Assembly (NCBI GenBank): GCA_007116445.1
Contig: SKIM01000127.1
Span: 1-8,333 of the forward strand
Direction of reading: 5' to 3'
DNA: 8,333 nucleotides
DNA from: Natronohydrobacter sp.
Lineage (GTDB): Bacteria > Pseudomonadota > Alphaproteobacteria > Rhodobacterales > Rhodobacteraceae
This document shows, piece after piece, positions 6,305-8,333 of this stretch. The position numbers and the translations under genes are program-made. Under the pieces are notes generated by a model. That model ran no database searches, was not told the origin of the DNA, and saw only the letters and a program-made list of their open reading frames with translations. How positions within the stretch are numbered: the first letter of the stretch is position 1; every line of letters starts with the position of its first letter.

Positions 6305-7509
6305 CAGCCCTCTCCCTTTTGCGCAGCCGTGATCAGCGCGGCCAGAACCGCCTCGGTCGCCTCATAGCCGGTCGAGATCACCTGCCAAGCGCGATGCGCC
6401 TGATCTGCCGCCTGCTCAGGGCGCAGCGCCGCGCAGATCGCGCCGCCCAAGCCCTCGGCGCTCTGGACCATCCGGGTCGCGCGGGCACTGCGCAGCAGAT
6501 CAAAGGCCTCGGAATGGCGTCCGAAATGACGGCCATGCACCACAGCGCAACCCAGACCCGCAGGCTCCATAGGGCTGATCTGCGCCCCCTCGCCCCCAAG
6601 CGAGCCGCCCAGATAACAGCAAACGGCCAGGCGATACCACAGCCCCCGTTCCCCTTCGGTATCCACGACATAGACCTGCGTTTCCGGAGTGACCAGATCA
6701 TCGCGCGAGCGCAGCGCAGTGACGAAATGCGCCGCCATCTTCGCCCCGAGTGCGGCCCCGCGACCAGCATCTGCCGGATGCAGGATCAACACCAGCCGGT
6801 GACTTTCGCGCAGGGCTTCGCGATGCGCTGCGATGATCGCATCCTCTTCGCGTTCGGGGATGCCGACCGCGAGCCACATGGTGCGGAGCCGAAACGCCTC
6901 TGACAGGGCCTCGCGCTCGGCCTCATTGCAGCCGAGCGCAGCGGGTGTCGGGGATAATCGCCCGCAAACGGTCATCTTATGCGCCGCCAGCCCCTGCTCG
7001 AGCCAGAGCGCGCGCTCTGCTTGGTGCTGCACGAAAACATGCGAGAGCTGCGAGAGGGCTGCATGCGCAAGCCAAGGCATGTAGCGCCCATGCCCGGTGA
7101 AATCGGGCCCCTGCGCATCCAGCACAAAAACGGCCACCTTGCGCCGTACCAGAGCACGGATCGTCGCCACCGGCAATCTGCGCGCGGCCACAAGCACGGC
7201 TGCGGGAAGATGTTTCTGCGCGCCAAGCGCCCCGACCAGCGCGCTCGGATCCGCTCCGGCAGCGACAACCACACGCCCAGGCAGATCAGGCACGCCGCCC
7301 ACCGCCTCCGGCGGCAGGCTCAGCAGAACCGATAGCCCGGCCTCTTTATGCAAAACCGCGTCAGACAGGCTGATGAGCGCGTGCGCCTGCTCTGCGTGAT
7401 CGCCGTGCAACCAGATGAAGGGCCGGGGCAAGTGCATGGCGGCGTCCGGCTCGGCCTGCCTGTGACCGCCCAGCAGCCGCGAGATCTGTCTGCCAAGGCT
7501 CAAGACCAT
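6304..7509 (-). CDS. waaA: Divergent 3-deoxy-D-manno-octulosonic acid (Kdo) transferase
   Basis: A predicted glycosyltransferase adding Kdo from CMP-Kdo to lipid A precursor, directly before lpxK. The C-terminal half carries clear WaaA/KdtA signatures: VYVVDTEGERGLWYRLA (279-295), GGSLGGEGAQ (301-310), SPMEPAGLG (312-320) and VVHGRHFGRHSEAF (323-336). The N-terminal half is weakly conserved. The usual WLHAASVGE is reduced to WLHGDHAE (33-40), with Glu40 a possible counterpart of the catalytic Glu. The NARLS, GNLK and PRH motifs of standard enzymes are not intact, and GHNPLEP has become AQISPMEP. No N-terminal membrane anchor is evident. At 401 aa it is slightly short (about 420 usual). The ATG at 7507-7509 (GGGGG 7 bases upstream) fits the family start. 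The frame remains open upstream to 7815, with other ATGs at 7563 and 7674, so a longer N-terminus is possible. It overlaps lpxK by one base. Confidence 0.85.
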   Translation of the reverse strand: MVLSLGRQISRLLGGHRQAEPDAAMHLPRPFIWLHGDHAEQAHALISLSDAVLHKEAGLSVLLSLPPEAVGGVPDLPGRVVVAAGADPSALVGALGAQKHLPAAVLVAARRLPVATIRALVRRKVAVFVLDAQGPDFTGHGRYMPWLAHAALSQLSHVFVQHQAERALWLEQGLAAHKMTVCGRLSPTPAALGCNEAEREALSEAFRLRTMWLAVGIPEREEDAIIAAHREALRESHRLVLILHPADAGRGAALGAKMAAHFVTALRSRDDLVTPETQVYVVDTEGERGLWYRLAVCCYLGGSLGGEGAQISPMEPAGLGCAVVHGRHFGRHSEAFDLLRSARATRMVQSAEGLGGAICAALRPEQAADQAHRAWQVISTGYEATEAVLAALITAAQKGEG

Positions 7510-7724
7510 CGCTGTGCCCCCAACTCTCTGCCGCCGCACCTGCACATGACCTGCAAGGCTCATTCCACAGGCGATGATCGCAGGTCTGCTTGCGTGATAG
7601 GCCAATTCTTCAGGGGACGGAATGAGTTTTTGCGATCTTCCTCCACCGCCTGCGGCCTGACTTAACAAGGTCATGCCCGCAGATCGGCGACGGTGCCCCC
7701 TGTGCATCAGTTCCAGCCCGGCCT
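7510..7724. other. Spacer between cysQ-like gene and waaA
   Basis: A 215-base stretch on the minus-strand path from the cysQ-like gene to waaA. The waaA frame is open throughout, and a strong GGAGGA motif occurs at about 7638-7643 without a usual start codon at proper spacing. No convincing promoter or terminator is seen; the best promoter-like pair (TTGGCC, 17 bases, TGCGAT) is weak. I see no small separate gene here. Confidence 0.4.
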
Positions 7725-8333
7725 TCAGCGGGCAGCACTGCCCCCCAACCTGCGCGCCAGAAGTGCGGCCTGCAAACCAGGTGCCGCCGCCACGACCCCT
7801 TCGGAACTGGGGCACTCCGTGTCAAAACGCAGCGCTTCCCCGCCCGCGTCAGTGATCGCGCCGCCGGCCTCAGTGACCAGAAGCGCGCCTGCCGCAATGT
7901 CCCAATGCCATGTCGCGCGCATGGCCAGCATCGCGTCGAACTGCCCCTCGGCGACCAACGCCAAGCGCCAGGCCAGCGAGGGGCGGAAATGGCGCGTCAC
8001 CTCGGGCAGACCCCCGGGCCAGTGGCGCGGCTCCAGGACCGGGCGCGCGGCCAAAACGGCAGGGGGTGTGCCCTCGACGCCTTGCCGCACCTGCATCGGC
8101 GCGCCATTGCAAAACGCCCCGCCCCCACGACTGGCGGTATAGATCAACCCCATCAGCGGCAGGAACACGACAGCAGCCACAGGCGCACCGGCCTCGACGA
8201 CGGCCAGCGCATGGGCAAAGCCTTTCTGGCCGTCGATGAAGGCGCGGGTGCCGTCAATCGGGTCGACAATGAACATCCGTTCGGCCCGCAGCCGCGCGGG
8301 ATCGGCTGCGGTTTCTTCCGACAGCCAGCCATA
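7725..8333 (-). CDS. cysQ: CysQ-like 3'(2'),5'-bisphosphate nucleotidase, inositol monophosphatase family (5' end missing)
   Basis: The C-terminal 202 codons of a Mg2+-dependent phosphatase of the inositol monophosphatase/FBPase fold; the start lies beyond the right edge. The visible part begins in the metal site: WLSEET supplies a conserved Glu, followed by VDPIDGT with two metal-binding Asp (visible residues 24 and 27) and, near the C-terminus, WHWDIAAG with the third Asp (about 145). CysQ-type enzymes hydrolyse 3'-phosphoadenosine 5'-phosphate to AMP, clearing a by-product of sulfate assimilation and other sulfotransfer. Family members also act on inositol phosphates, and the fragment does not decide between them. 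Neighbourhood with waaA and lpxK is common for the cysQ gene in Alphaproteobacteria and favours CysQ. The first ATG inside the window (8274-8276) lies between the SEET and DPIDGT motifs and is internal, not the start. Confidence 0.85.
   Translation of the reverse strand, partial: YGWLSEETAADPARLRAERMFIVDPIDGTRAFIDGQKGFAHALAVVEAGAPVAAVVFLPLMGLIYTASRGGGAFCNGAPMQVRQGVEGTPPAVLAARPVLEPRHWPGGLPEVTRHFRPSLAWRLALVAEGQFDAMLAMRATWHWDIAAGALLVTEAGGAITDAGGEALRFDTECPSSEGVVAAAPGLQAALLARRLGGSAAR

Noticed and set aside
1..8333. tRNA, rRNA, CRISPR, transposon or attachment site
   Set aside because: No T-loop signature, rRNA-like stretch, regular spaced repeat, transposase or integrase motif, or terminal inverted repeat was seen on either strand.

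Overview
The window looks like a stretch of a GC-rich alphaproteobacterial chromosome, most likely Rhodobacterales/Rhodobacteraceae. The reasons are the GC-rich codon use, the cysQ-waaA-lpxK gene order and the divergent form of the Kdo transferase. No rRNA, tRNA, CRISPR array, insertion sequence or phage gene was seen, and the assignment to order is inference.

Left part, minus strand (1-1704): a complete mgtE-type Mg2+ channel/transporter gene, preceded by a very good sigma70-like promoter (TTGACA, 17-base spacer, TATCAC). Its leader is about 140 bases and holds a 42-codon upstream reading frame that ends inside the mgtE ribosome binding site. The stop of mgtE is followed within 3 bases by a GTG-started gene that runs off the left edge and is not identified.

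Middle (1705-3741): about 400 bases without a convincing gene, then a minus-strand PAS-GAF-GGDEF diguanylate cyclase gene with an intact GGEEF catalytic loop and no RxxD inhibitory site. This gene is visibly less GC-rich than its neighbours. It is divergent from the next gene, and the space between them holds a 40-bp nested inverted repeat just upstream of the gabD ribosome binding site.

Plus strand (3742-5220): a complete gabD-type succinate-semialdehyde dehydrogenase, the only plus-strand gene. It converges on the LPS genes across a 100-base space with two GC-rich hairpins.

Right part, minus strand (5321-8333): a likely envelope operon read right to left. It comprises a CysQ/inositol-monophosphatase-family gene (5' end beyond the window), a divergent Kdo transferase (waaA/kdtA) and lpxK. 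The last two overlap by one base (TGATG). WaaA and LpxK act in the Kdo-lipid A pathway at the inner membrane, while the CysQ-like protein would remove 3'-phosphoadenosine 5'-phosphate or a related phosphomonoester.

No wholly new system is evident. The best second-look items are the mgtE leader frame, the dyad before gabD, the I-site-less cyclase and the poorly conserved active-site motifs of the Kdo transferase.
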